From the NCBI GenBank assembly GCA_905206365.1, contig CAJLHF010000007.1, positions 1 through 64,000 on the forward strand: a DNA stretch of 64,000 nucleotides, given 5' to 3'. The notes below the pieces were generated by a model. The model made no database searches. It was given only the letters and a program-made list of their open reading frames with translations, and was not told where the DNA came from. The position numbers were made by a program, and so were the translations under genes. Each line of letters starts with the position of its first letter. Position 1 is the stretch's first letter. This DNA is from an uncultured Sutterella sp. (GTDB lineage: Bacteria > Pseudomonadota > Gammaproteobacteria > Burkholderiales > Burkholderiaceae_F). Shown here in pieces: positions 1-8,520 of this stretch.

Positions 1-80
1 CGAGCCGTGCCCGTGAGGACACGTTGTCGTCAAACGACCTCTCGCTTTCCGATGCTCACACTTATCGGTTCGTTGAATCT

Positions 81-115
81 GATTTTTAAAGAGCACTGCG
101 CTTCGTGAAGCGCAG
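81..115 (-). promoter_or_regulatory. rRNA leader antitermination region (boxB-like hairpin and boxA)
   Basis: Read on the minus strand, a perfect hairpin with 9-base arms (96-115, arm CTGCGCTTC) is followed by GCTCTTTAAAAA (83-94). The latter matches the boxA core GCTCTTTAA of rrn leaders bound by NusB/S10. The boxB-then-boxA order is as in E. coli rrn leaders. Bases 1-80 are further leader; the 16S 5' end is not present. Confidence 0.78.
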
Positions 116-122
116 GATTGAA

Positions 123-151
123 ATCATACAACGTCGATTTCGATTTGTCAA
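123..151 (-). promoter_or_regulatory. rRNA operon promoter P2 (downstream)
   Basis: Minus strand TTGACA (146-151), a 17-base spacer, then TATGAT (123-128). It is 60 bases downstream of P1 in the same direction, so the two form a tandem pair as in many rrn operons. It fires into the boxB/boxA leader. Confidence 0.82.
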
Positions 152-210
152 GAGCTTTTTTTTGCTCTCGTTCGATCAGGGCCGAAGACCGCCTCTCGAA
201 TGAAAATCGC

Positions 211-238
211 ATTATATACTTTTTCAGAAATTTGTCAA
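211..238 (-). promoter_or_regulatory. rRNA operon promoter P1 (upstream)
   Basis: On the minus strand a perfect TTGACA (233-238) is followed, after 16 bases, by a perfect TATAAT (211-216), a sigma-70 consensus promoter reading left. It lies upstream of a second promoter and of a boxA antitermination site, the usual arrangement before a 16S rRNA gene. The 16S gene itself would begin left of base 1 and is not visible. The -35 hexamer contains the TGA stop codon of mobA (235-237). Confidence 0.88.
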
Positions 239-906
239 GGGATCTTCCAAAGAGCGAACGCTGAATCCGCTTCAGCCGCACAAACGTCTTCTGGGCTGTT
301 GAAGTTGGCAAGGCGCCGCTCGTCCCCGGCATAAGGGATGGCAGTGAGCCCAGAACGGCGCAAAAACTCCCCGAGCCGATGCCCGCCCTCGTCGAGAAAC
401 CCCCGTGCGCCCGACAGAACGGACCAGGAAAAAAGCGCGAAGGCGCTCTGCGGTCGCCCTTGCGCGTCCCACGGAAAAGCCCCGGGCACGGCCTCTCGGC
501 GTGCAGCCCGCTCGAGTTCGAACGGAAGCGTTTCCGGAAAAAAGGGCGCGTCGCACGGACACGTGAAGACCCGCTCGGTCGGCGGAAGTTCAGAAAGTGC
601 CAGCGCTTCCAGAGCGGCAAGCGCTCCGGGGAAATCCTTTCGCACGTCGGGAAGCACCGTGACGCCGAGCGCCTCGAAGCGTTCCGCATCGCGGTTGGCG
701 GAGACCACGATGCGGGCCACGCCGATCGCACGAAGCCGCACAAGGACGTGTTCGATCATGGGCTTTCCGAAGACAGGGACGAACGCCTTGTTGACGCCGC
801 CCATGCGGCTTGCGCGTCCGCCCGCATAAACGAGTGCGGTCGTGTTGCCAGGGAACGTGTTCGAGGAAAGCGGAAAGTTCACGGAGGTACCCAAAAAGTT
901 CGACAA
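235..906 (-). CDS. mobA: Molybdenum cofactor guanylyltransferase MobA
   Basis: Transfers GMP from GTP to molybdopterin to make the guanine dinucleotide form of the cofactor, in the cytoplasm. The protein (about 223 residues) opens with the nucleotidyltransferase signature AGGRASRMGG followed by NK, and has the CDAPFF metal-binding region near residue 117. The start is uncertain: the reading frame begins with TTG and no ATG lies before the signature; a GTG at 882 is an alternative. It is divergent from moeA, 75 bases away, which supports the pathway assignment. Its stop codon is embedded in the -35 box of the rRNA promoter P1, so its 3' end cannot move freely. The family is clear; only the N-terminus is in doubt. 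Confidence 0.87.
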   Translation of the reverse strand: MSNFLGTSVNFPLSSNTFPGNTTALVYAGGRASRMGGVNKAFVPVFGKPMIEHVLVRLRAIGVARIVVSANRDAERFEALGVTVLPDVRKDFPGALAALEALALSELPPTERVFTCPCDAPFFPETLPFELERAARREAVPGAFPWDAQGRPQSAFALFSWSVLSGARGFLDEGGHRLGEFLRRSGLTAIPYAGDERRLANFNSPEDVCAAEADSAFALWKIP

Positions 907-981
907 AAGGAGAATGCCCGCGCGACGGGCCTTTGGCTATTCTATGGGACGTCTTATCGTATTTAGCTCTTGGAGCCCGTC

Positions 982-2184
982 ATGACCACCCCCTTTCTTT
1001 CCTGTGACGACGTCCTGCTCGCCCTCGATCGGTTTATCCGCGCGGAGCTTCCGAGCGAAACCGTGCCGCTCGAAGCAGCGCTCGGTCGGTGCCTCGCCGA
1101 ACCCGTCCGCAGTCCCGTCGACGTGCCCCTCTTTTCGAATTCCGCCATGGACGGGTTTGCGTTCCGAAGCGAACACCTGAAGGCGGGAGGCCGCGTACGC
1201 CTTCCCGTTACGGGCGTTGCCCTTGCGGGTCACCCCTTCAAGGGTGAAACCGACCCCCGAGGAGCGCTTCGCATCATGACGGGTGCTCCCGTCCCCGATA
1301 CGTTCGATACAGTGATTCCGTTCGAGCACGTGATCGAAGGCGAAGGTTGCATCGAATTCGACGCGTCGGCCGTTCGACCCGCCGCAAACGTTCGTCTCCA
1401 GGGCGAAGAATTCCACGCGGGCGACGAACTCATTCCCGCAGGCGCGTTTCTGACGCCCGAAGCCGTCGGGCTGGCGGCTTCTGCCGGGCGCTCCGAACTC
1501 CCGTGCCGACGGCTTCGCGTCGTTGTCTTCGCTTCCGGGGACGAATTGCGCGAACCCGGCCGCGAACTGGCCGACGGGAAGATCTACAACGCCAACGCCT
1601 ACCTCCTTACGTCGCTCTTGCGCTCCTGGGGCGCCGACGTCGAGTACCTCGGAATTCTCCCCGACGAGTTCGAAACAATGCGTGCCCGCCTTGAGGAAGC
1701 GGCCCTTCGGTGTGACCTGTTGCTCACCTCGGGCGGCGTCGGCGAAGGGGACAAGGATCTCGTGGGACGCGTCGTCGGCGAAACGGGCGAACTCCATCAC
1801 GTTCACGTGAAACAGCGCCCCGGCAAACCGCTTTCCTACGGGCGGATCGGTCGGGCCTACTTCATGGCACTTCCCGGAAATCCCGCCGCCTGCGCTGTTT
1901 CCGCGCGCCTCTATGTTCGTCGCGCGGTTGAGCGCCTGTGCGGTGCGACGCCTTCGCCTCTCGTTGACGCCGTGGTCACAACCGCGACGAAACTCAAAGG
2001 CCGAATCGGTCGCACCGACTGCATCCGCGGTCACCTCGACGAAACGGGCTTTGCCGCCTCGCCCCGATCCGCCTCGAGTACTCTTGCCGGCCTGAACGAC
2101 GCCGATGTCCTCGCCCTGTTGCCCGAAAACTGCGCGGGTCTTGAGCCGGGTGAAGCGGTCCGCGTGAAGTTGTTACGCCGCTGA
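982..2184 (+). CDS. moeA: Molybdopterin molybdenumtransferase MoeA
   Basis: Inserts molybdate into adenylated molybdopterin, the last step of Moco synthesis. The 400-residue protein has the MoeA signature motifs NSAMDGFA (near residue 57), IMTGAPVP, SGGVGEGDKD and MALPGNPAA, and the expected length. I chose ATG at 982: a GGAG (972-975) sits six bases before it, whereas the earlier in-frame TTG at 970 overlaps that Shine-Dalgarno. It is transcribed away from mobA, and a strong two-way terminator follows the stop. No molybdate transporter is adjacent; modD lies 17 kb away. Confidence 0.95.
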   Translation: MTTPFLSCDDVLLALDRFIRAELPSETVPLEAALGRCLAEPVRSPVDVPLFSNSAMDGFAFRSEHLKAGGRVRLPVTGVALAGHPFKGETDPRGALRIMTGAPVPDTFDTVIPFEHVIEGEGCIEFDASAVRPAANVRLQGEEFHAGDELIPAGAFLTPEAVGLAASAGRSELPCRRLRVVVFASGDELREPGRELADGKIYNANAYLLTSLLRSWGADVEYLGILPDEFETMRARLEEAALRCDLLLTSGGVGEGDKDLVGRVVGETGELHHVHVKQRPGKPLSYGRIGRAYFMALPGNPAACAVSARLYVRRAVERLCGATPSPLVDAVVTTATKLKGRIGRTDCIRGHLDETGFAASPRSASSTLAGLNDADVLALLPENCAGLEPGEAVRVKLLRR

Positions 2185-2215
2185 TACGGTCGCGCGTCGA
2201 CGCTTCGAACCGTCA

Positions 2216-2254
2216 GAAAAAAAGTCCTCGTCGTTGCCGACGAGGACTTTTTTA
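2216..2254. terminator. Bidirectional terminator between moeA and the metallophosphoesterase
   Basis: A perfect 10-bp stem (2224-2233 with 2238-2247) with a 4-base loop is flanked by an A-run on the left and a T-run on the right, so it can stop both the rightward moeA transcript and the leftward convergent gene. Confidence 0.9.
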
Positions 2255-2264
2255 CCTGCGGGAC

Positions 2265-3644
2265 TCAGTCCTTCACTTTGCCTCGCCCCTTTCGGCGACG
2301 CGGTCGACGCACTTTGGCACTCGGAGCATTGTGCGAAGATGTGGGTTTCACGAGTCCTTCGGGAGGAGCGACGTTCGGGTTCGTCGCCGCGCGCTCAGCA
2401 TTTGCAGGCCGAACATTCTTCGCATCACACTTGACGAGTGGCGTGACGTCGCGCTTCGCGTCGTTTTTCACCGCGTTCCCGACTTCCGCCTTCCGAGCCT
2501 TTGCCTTCGAGCGGGCGCTCTCGTGTCGTCCGCGGGAGGCACACGGTTCCTTGGCATCCTCGTCCTTCGACGCCGTTTTGCCGCCCGCCTTCGGCTTCGG
2601 ACTCGTCCAGGGTTTGAAGCGTCCGCCCGGAGCTTGCTTGGCCACCTCGCGGCCGAGTGCGGCTTCGTGCTCGCGGGACGGGACATCGCCAGCAGGATAG
2701 GCGAGGAGCTTTGAGGAGGAGGCTGCCGCGGCCGCCAACATGCTCGGCGTCGTCGCTTCGGAGGGAGGGAGCACGCACATCGCGCCCGTTTTCGGATCCC
2801 TCACCTCAATGAGCGCCGCTTCGACGGAACGGTTTGCCCAATCGATCGCCGTTTGGAGGGCCGCCGCTTCGCGCGGATCCATCTGAGCGGGAATCACCAC
2901 CTCGCCCTTGAGATTGACCACTCCGCGATAGCCGACCGCGCGAACAGTCACGTTTTGGTGCTGTCCGTAGACGCGGTCCTCGTGCTGGTGACCGTGGAAG
3001 TGCCACTTCACGTTGAGCGCTTTCGCAAGTCGGTCGATGGCGACGAACCCCTTGCGGTGGCACCCCGCGGCCTCGTGCGTGACGAGTACGTCGGCGCGCT
3101 GGCGCATCAGATTCTGGTAGACCGACGGGAAAATAGTCGAGCGATGGCGCCGCGGGAGCCCCCCGCGCCAGACGTTCCCCGTGCCGACCCGTCGAATGAA
3201 GGTAGCGGGGCAGAAGTAATTGGGCGTTCCGTCGGGCATCCACACCTGTCCGCGAAAGACACCCCCCAAACCGCCGATCCGAAGACCCGCGATGTTGGCG
3301 ATGCGCCCGTGCAGGTTGTGCGATGCAAGGGGGCCCCGCCACAGACGGTCGTAAAACTCGTCCGTGTCGGTGTCGTGATTGCCCGGAATCCACCAGACGT
3401 CCGTGAGTGCGAGCGCCTCGGCCAGGAGCTCTTCAAGGGGAGCGGGCGGCTGAAGGTCGCCGAGAATAACCACGGCCGAGGGCTTGTGGAGTCGCACGGC
3501 TTCGTTGATCTGCTCAAACTCCCCGTGCGGATCCCCGCAAAAGAAAATTTCGGGGAGCTCCTTCGGACGGTTCGAATGCCGGGGCCGACGATTGCGGCGG
3601 CGCCTCGTCGGAGCGTCGTTCGTTTTCTCGTTGTTTTGCGTCAT
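2265..3644 (-). CDS. Calcineurin-like metallophosphoesterase with long basic C-terminal tail
   Basis: A 459-residue protein with all motifs of the calcineurin-like phosphoesterase fold: CGDPHGEF, LGDLQ, GNHD, a VTHEAAG histidine and FHGHQHED. These residues bind two metal ions in the family; the substrate cannot be read from sequence. After about residue 310 the protein changes to a low-complexity Lys/Arg/Ala/Pro-rich tail that ends in RRPRRRKGRGK, a possible nucleic-acid or membrane-surface contact. A short basic N-terminus precedes the domain. Start: ATG at 3644, eight bases after the stop of the upstream WYL regulator, with GAGG overlapping that stop; a longer reading would begin inside the regulator gene. 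The two genes are surely one operon. Confidence 0.8.
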   Translation of the reverse strand: MTQNNEKTNDAPTRRRRNRRPRHSNRPKELPEIFFCGDPHGEFEQINEAVRLHKPSAVVILGDLQPPAPLEELLAEALALTDVWWIPGNHDTDTDEFYDRLWRGPLASHNLHGRIANIAGLRIGGLGGVFRGQVWMPDGTPNYFCPATFIRRVGTGNVWRGGLPRRHRSTIFPSVYQNLMRQRADVLVTHEAAGCHRKGFVAIDRLAKALNVKWHFHGHQHEDRVYGQHQNVTVRAVGYRGVVNLKGEVVIPAQMDPREAAALQTAIDWANRSVEAALIEVRDPKTGAMCVLPPSEATTPSMLAAAAASSSKLLAYPAGDVPSREHEAALGREVAKQAPGGRFKPWTSPKPKAGGKTASKDEDAKEPCASRGRHESARSKAKARKAEVGNAVKNDAKRDVTPLVKCDAKNVRPANAERAATNPNVAPPEGLVKPTSSHNAPSAKVRRPRRRKGRGKVKD

Positions 3645-3652
3645 TGTCCGCC

Positions 3653-4702
3653 TCAATGGGCCTTTCGGTCGTAGCGGGCACACAGTCGGCGCGCGGCATC
3701 GATCATTTCGTTGCGAAGTTTCTGTGGCTCGAGAATCTCGGCTTTGTCCCCCCATCGGAGTACGTCGCCCACAAGTTCCGTACCGGAAGCGTACGGGACT
3801 TTGAGGAGGATCGAACCGTCTTCCTCGGGGACCACTTCCTGCTTTTCGTGCCAGATCTCACGAAGGATATAGGAAGCGATTGACTTGTCGAAGCGGATCA
3901 CCGCTGTTTCGATGTTGCGGCTTCGGAACATACCGTAGCCGCCGTCGAGCTCTTTCGCGACGGCCTTGAGCGTCATGCGACGCACGCTCTTCTCAAGGAT
4001 TTCGGCACGACGCACGTTTTCGATGAGAAAGGTCTTCAGTTTGTCGGTCGTATGGTCGAAGGCATCGACGTACCAGCGATTGTTCGCGTGCACGAGACGC
4101 ATGGGCGAGATGACGCGCACTGTCGTATCGTCGCGCTTCGGGTTGTAGTAGTGCATTTCCAGACGGCGACGCGCGCAAAGCGCCACGCCGATCGTCTCGA
4201 ACGTATCGGGTTCGCGAAACGCCTTCTCACGACTCACCACGCGTACGCGACGTGCGAGCTCCGAAGGCTCCATGCCGCCAAGCGTGAAGAGGTTGAGCGC
4301 GCGAGCTCGCAAAGGCGCCAGGTCCTTCGCGAGCATCGACTCGGAGTCTTCGCCCAGCCGACCGAGCAGTTCGATCATGTTTGCGAGAGCGAGGAGCTCC
4401 TCGGAGGTGTACCAAAGCTTGGGCTTCGGGCGGTGCACGGCATCGGTCGCGTCGTCTCGCTTGTTCTTCGACTTCGCACCGGCGGCTTCGGGCTTCGACT
4501 CATCGTAAAAGTAGCCGCCGCGCGTGCTCGAAAAGCGAATCGGCGCGTTGAGCATCTCGCGCATGTAACGCAAATCGCGCTTCACGGTGGGAGCGCTCAC
4601 TTTCAGTACGGCAACGAGCTCCTCGAACGAAACGGCACCTTTTTCAACGAGCATTTTGTCGATGATCATTCGACGCATGCCGCTCTTGATACCCTGGGTC
4701 AT
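3653..4702 (-). CDS. WYL-domain transcriptional regulator
   Basis: A 349-residue protein with an N-terminal winged helix of the HTH_11 type (residues about 5-60, with SAPTVKRDLRYMRE as the recognition region) and a C-terminal WYL domain (RRRLEMHYYNPKRDD and the following strands). WYL regulators often bind nucleotides or oligonucleotides and control DNA-damage or defence genes, but the ligand here is unknown. Start: ATG at 4702 with AGAAAG eight bases before it; a TTG five codons earlier overlaps that signal. A metallophosphoesterase follows eight bases downstream in the same operon, so that enzyme is the obvious target or partner. Confidence 0.85.
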   Translation of the reverse strand: MTQGIKSGMRRMIIDKMLVEKGAVSFEELVAVLKVSAPTVKRDLRYMREMLNAPIRFSSTRGGYFYDESKPEAAGAKSKNKRDDATDAVHRPKPKLWYTSEELLALANMIELLGRLGEDSESMLAKDLAPLRARALNLFTLGGMEPSELARRVRVVSREKAFREPDTFETIGVALCARRRLEMHYYNPKRDDTTVRVISPMRLVHANNRWYVDAFDHTTDKLKTFLIENVRRAEILEKSVRRMTLKAVAKELDGGYGMFRSRNIETAVIRFDKSIASYILREIWHEKQEVVPEEDGSILLKVPYASGTELVGDVLRWGDKAEILEPQKLRNEMIDAARRLCARYDRKAH

Positions 4703-4909
4703 GGGATGCTTTCTCAATTTCGGCTCCGCCGCAAAGTCCGATCACAAACGGGCTTCGGGGCAGAAAAATTTCTGATGGCCCCTGTAAAAAGGCCTGCATC
4801 CTTCGATTGTATCGGGTTTTGCAACGACGTTCGATCGGGACTAACGCCTGCGCCGCACGCGTTTGCCCCGAGCGGACGCGCCTCGGAAACCTTTTGCGAA
4901 AATCCGGGC

Positions 4910-5611
4910 TCAGAAGGCGGAGTCGCTCAGAACATCCGTCCCTTCGGGTACGGTGAGCTGAAAGCGCTTCGCGTCCGGCGTCGTACGGTTGAATTCCGTA
5001 AAGCGCAGTTCCGTCTCCTGTCCGAAGGCGTCGACGAGCGTCATGCCCGCGGGAAGGCCCGAAGCGTTCCAAGCGATGACGACGCGCTCGAACGTGCCGC
5101 TTTTTTTCGGACGCGCTTCGATGCGTGCTTGGCCCCCTTCGTCCGGCAACACCCGCACGACCCAATCGCGCGAGAAGTCGTTCTCGCCGAAAAGAATCGC
5201 CGCGGGCGTCGCGTCGATCGCCCCCTCAAGACGCTTTTCCGTCACCTGCATGAGATCCGCGTCGTAGAGTCGAAGCATCGTGCCGTCGCTCACGATTCGC
5301 TGATTGTAGGGTTCGAGGTACACCCAATCGAAACGCCCCGGGCGCGAAAAGGCGAAGGTACCCGAAGCTTTGAGCGTAACTTGGCCCTCGCGGTCGAAAT
5401 TGGTCTGCACGAACGCACCCTCGGCAGCGGGCGTGCTTGCCGCAAAGGTTTCAAGCCGCTTGATGGCGGCGTCGGAGGTCGTCGCGGCGGTTGCGGCACT
5501 TTCGCGGAGCGCATTCCCGGGGGCCGCCCCCTCCGACGCGAAAGCGCCCGCGAGAGCGAGCGCCGAGCAGGTCGCAACGAGACTTCGGGTGACGTGAGTT
5601 CGAAGGTTCAT
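4910..5611 (-). CDS. lolA: Outer-membrane lipoprotein carrier protein LolA
   Basis: Periplasmic chaperone that carries lipoproteins from the LolCDE complex in the inner membrane to LolB. The protein (233 residues) has a typical signal peptide (MNLRTH, hydrophobic stretch to about residue 25), then the LolA fold with GAFVQTNFD, GTFAFSRPGRFDW and the conserved arginine in this region. Length is slightly above the usual 200-210 because of an Ala/Thr-rich linker after the signal. It lies downstream of ftsK in the same direction, as in many proteobacteria, though 284 bases separate them. Bases 4703-4909 hold no gene. Confidence 0.9.
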   Translation of the reverse strand: MNLRTHVTRSLVATCSALALAGAFASEGAAPGNALRESAATAATTSDAAIKRLETFAASTPAAEGAFVQTNFDREGQVTLKASGTFAFSRPGRFDWVYLEPYNQRIVSDGTMLRLYDADLMQVTEKRLEGAIDATPAAILFGENDFSRDWVVRVLPDEGGQARIEARPKKSGTFERVVIAWNASGLPAGMTLVDAFGQETELRFTEFNRTTPDAKRFQLTVPEGTDVLSDSAF

Positions 5612-5895
5612 GGCTTTCCTCGGCGCCCGAATCTGCGCAATCGTACGCGGACAAGACGCCCTCCTCGGTGGATTGTGGTTCGTTTGCCGTCCACTCCGGC
5701 TTTCGGGCCTCGTACGGGACGGCTGTCGTCCGCCGGCAAACGCGCGGAAATCGGACGTGCAGATCTTAAGGGGTGCCGCCCGTAAGAAGCCCCCCGGACG
5801 CGGCGTCGCCGTGAGACGAATTGTTAACGAGCCGACCCCATGCCAAAGGAAAAGCGCCCTCTTTCCGGGAAAACGATTTTCCGAGGACGGTCGAC

Positions 5896-8286
5896 TTAAT
5901 GCTCCGTATTGATGAGAATGCTGCGCTTTCCGGTCGCACTCGCTTTCGAGACTATGCCCGCCTCTTCCATGGCTTCGAGAATGTTGGCAGCGCGGTTGTA
6001 GCCGATGCCGAGGTGGCGTTGCACGAACGAAATCGACGCGCGCTTTTCGCTCAGCACCACCTGCACTGCCTGATCGTAGAGCGGATCGGTTTCGCCCGAT
6101 CGACGGGAGCCGCCCGCATCGTCGCCCGCAGTCTCGGGGTCAAGCGATTCGGTGACGTCCGCGACGTAACTCGGCGACCCGTACTTCTTCAATTCTTCGA
6201 CGACGCGTTGCACCTCGCCGTCGGCGACGAAGCACCCCTGAACACGCTTGGCACCCGGTTCCCCCGGACGGTGCAAAAGCAGGTCCCCGTAGCCGAGGAG
6301 CTGTTCGGCGCCGGGTTCGCCCAGAATCACGCGACTGTCGATGGCGGAGGCTACCTGGAAGGAAATACGCGTGGGAACGTTCGCCTTGATGAGCGATGTG
6401 ACAACGTCGACCGACGGGCGTTGCGTCGCGAGAATCAGATGAATCCCCGCCGCACGGGCTTTTTGCGTGAGACGCGTGATTTCGCCTTCAACTTCCTTTC
6501 GGTTCGTGAGCATGAGGTCGGCGAGCTCGTCGACCACGCACACGATGTAGGGCCAGGGCTCAAGCGTGCCCGCAAGAGGATCGTCGGGCGCGGCCATCGG
6601 GTCGCGAATCGGCTGCCCGCGTTCGATCGCTTCGCGCACGCGTTCGTTGTAGCTCGTGAAGTGCCGCACGCCGATGCGGCTCATCACCGCGTAGCGGTTG
6701 TCCATCTCGCGCGTCAACCACTTAAGGGCGGTCGCTGCCTTGTTCATGTCGGTGACGACCGGGCAGAGAAGGTGCGGGATCCCGTTGTAGAGCGAGAATT
6801 CGAGCATCTTCGGATCGATTAGCACGAGGCGCAACTGCGAGGGGTCCGTGCGGTAGAGCATCGAGAGGATCATCGCGTTGATGCCGACCGACTTCCCCGA
6901 GCCCGTCGTACCCGCCACAAGGAGGTGCGGGGTCTTGGCAAGGTCCATGACGAAAGGACGGCCCGCGATGTCCTTGCCGATCGCCAGCGTCAGGAGGGAC
7001 TTGCTCGTTTCGTAAGCTTCCGACTGCAAAATTTCCTTGAGGCGCACCGTCTGACGGACGGGATTCGGCACTTCAAGCGCGATGTAACTCGTTCCCGGCA
7101 CTGAAAGCACCACGCGCACCGCCTGTACGCCCAGAGCACGACGCAGGTCATCGCGGGCGTTTTCGATTTGCGAGCCTTTCACGCCCGCGCCCGGCTCCAA
7201 CCAGTACTGCGTGATCACGGGGCCGGGTTGCGCGCTCATCACGGCGGCCTCGATGTTGTAGCTCTTCAGTTTCGAAACGATGAGACGACTCGTCATACCG
7301 ATCGTCTCTTCGTCGACGCCGCGCGCCTCCTCGTCGGGGTCATCAAGGAGACCGAGACTCGGACGGGGCGAATCCGCAGCCGACTCCGCACGTTCGGGAC
7401 GGGGAGCATCGGCGCGCGGTGCGGGCACCGCCTTTTCGGTCGTCGCCGCTTTGGGCTTGATGATGCGAAGCGGAAGACGGCTCTCGGTGTCAACCGCAGC
7501 CGCGCGACTCTGCTTCGCAAGATCCCCTTCGGCCTGAGCGGCGAGCTTCGTTTCGGCTTCTTCCTCTTCGCCCGATGTCAACCGAGCGATGCGTCGAATG
7601 ATGAAGCGGTCGAGAATACGCCCTACGGCCTCCGACACGTTCACCCACGAAAAGTCCATGAGGAGCGACAAACCGATCGCCATCAGCGTGAAAAACATCA
7701 CTGTCGAAAGACCCAGCCCGACGTAATACTCCAGCGACGTGCCGAGCGAATGGCCGAGCACGCCCCCAGAGTGTGCGGGGAGTACCACCTCAAAACGTCG
7801 GAGTCGCAACGCTTCGAGCCCGGTCGAACCGAGCATCAGCGCGAGAAAACCGACGCAAGCGGAAAACTTCGGCGGATTGATGCGCTCGGGATCCGTTTCG
7901 CCGCGGGCGCGGCGCAATTGCGAACGGATGGCGAAAACCGCAATCATGAAAAAGCCCGGGACGACCCACCAGGCCGAGAGCCCGAAGGCACCGAAAAGCA
8001 GGTCGGCCGCCCACGCGCCCCACAGACCGCACAGGTTGTCAGGCGACTTCGACGTGCTCACGGAAAAAGCCGGATCGTCGGCCGAATAGCTCCCGAGCGT
8101 CATCGCAAGAATGACGCCGACCGGAATCGAAAAGGTCCAACTCCACTCCCACAAAAAATGCACGACGTGTCGAAGACCCGCCTTGATGCGCTCCAACATC
8201 CAGGTCAACAACCGCGCCCAGCGCGAACGCTCCGAGAGGGCGTTCCGATCCGTCGTCTTTCTTTTCTGATTGCTCTTCCTCGCCAT
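5896..8286 (-). CDS. ftsK: DNA translocase FtsK
   Basis: Hexameric ATP-driven DNA pump at the division septum that clears the chromosome and activates XerCD at dif. The 796-residue protein has four predicted membrane segments in the first 210 residues, an Ala/Glu/Pro-rich linker, the motor with Walker A GTTGSGKSVGIN and Walker B CVVDELADLM, and a C-terminal winged-helix gamma domain (from about DPLYDQAVQVV) that reads KOPS sites. The linker is short compared with E. coli FtsK but normal for Burkholderiales. Divergent from trxB. The 284 bases between its stop and lolA contain no gene that I can support. Confidence 0.95.
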   Translation of the reverse strand: MARKSNQKRKTTDRNALSERSRWARLLTWMLERIKAGLRHVVHFLWEWSWTFSIPVGVILAMTLGSYSADDPAFSVSTSKSPDNLCGLWGAWAADLLFGAFGLSAWWVVPGFFMIAVFAIRSQLRRARGETDPERINPPKFSACVGFLALMLGSTGLEALRLRRFEVVLPAHSGGVLGHSLGTSLEYYVGLGLSTVMFFTLMAIGLSLLMDFSWVNVSEAVGRILDRFIIRRIARLTSGEEEEAETKLAAQAEGDLAKQSRAAAVDTESRLPLRIIKPKAATTEKAVPAPRADAPRPERAESAADSPRPSLGLLDDPDEEARGVDEETIGMTSRLIVSKLKSYNIEAAVMSAQPGPVITQYWLEPGAGVKGSQIENARDDLRRALGVQAVRVVLSVPGTSYIALEVPNPVRQTVRLKEILQSEAYETSKSLLTLAIGKDIAGRPFVMDLAKTPHLLVAGTTGSGKSVGINAMILSMLYRTDPSQLRLVLIDPKMLEFSLYNGIPHLLCPVVTDMNKAATALKWLTREMDNRYAVMSRIGVRHFTSYNERVREAIERGQPIRDPMAAPDDPLAGTLEPWPYIVCVVDELADLMLTNRKEVEGEITRLTQKARAAGIHLILATQRPSVDVVTSLIKANVPTRISFQVASAIDSRVILGEPGAEQLLGYGDLLLHRPGEPGAKRVQGCFVADGEVQRVVEELKKYGSPSYVADVTESLDPETAGDDAGGSRRSGETDPLYDQAVQVVLSEKRASISFVQRHLGIGYNRAANILEAMEEAGIVSKASATGKRSILINTEH

Positions 8287-8424
8287 GGCGTACGGGTTCC
8301 GGAAAACTCAAAATGCCTCATTTTAAAGGGGGAACGCACGCGGGGCGCGGCACATCGGGTGCAAAGCGACGTCGACACGCGCGTCGCGTACGTGGTCGCG
8401 AATAAGCAAACGAACTATCGTACA

Positions 8425-8454
8425 TTGCACCCCAATAGATTATTTATATATAAT
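8425..8454 (+). promoter_or_regulatory. trxB promoter
   Basis: TTGCAC (8425-8430), an 18-base spacer, then a perfect TATAAT (8449-8454) in an AT-rich patch of the ftsK-trxB intergenic region, 66 bases before the trxB ATG. Confidence 0.65.
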
Positions 8455-8520
8455 GGAATTACTCTTAACATTTCCGGTCTTCGACCGTCCTTCGCCCCTT
8501 GAGGGCATCGGGAGCCATTC

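Noticed and set aside
30..743. A minus-strand frame reading from inside mobA into the rRNA leader
   Set aside because: It overlaps mobA in another frame and crosses two promoters and boxA; not a gene.
970..981. TTG at 970 as moeA start
   Set aside because: It overlaps the GGAG that serves the ATG at 982.
4052..5785. A plus-strand frame across the WYL gene and lolA
   Set aside because: Antisense to two well-supported genes; no ribosome site or domain.
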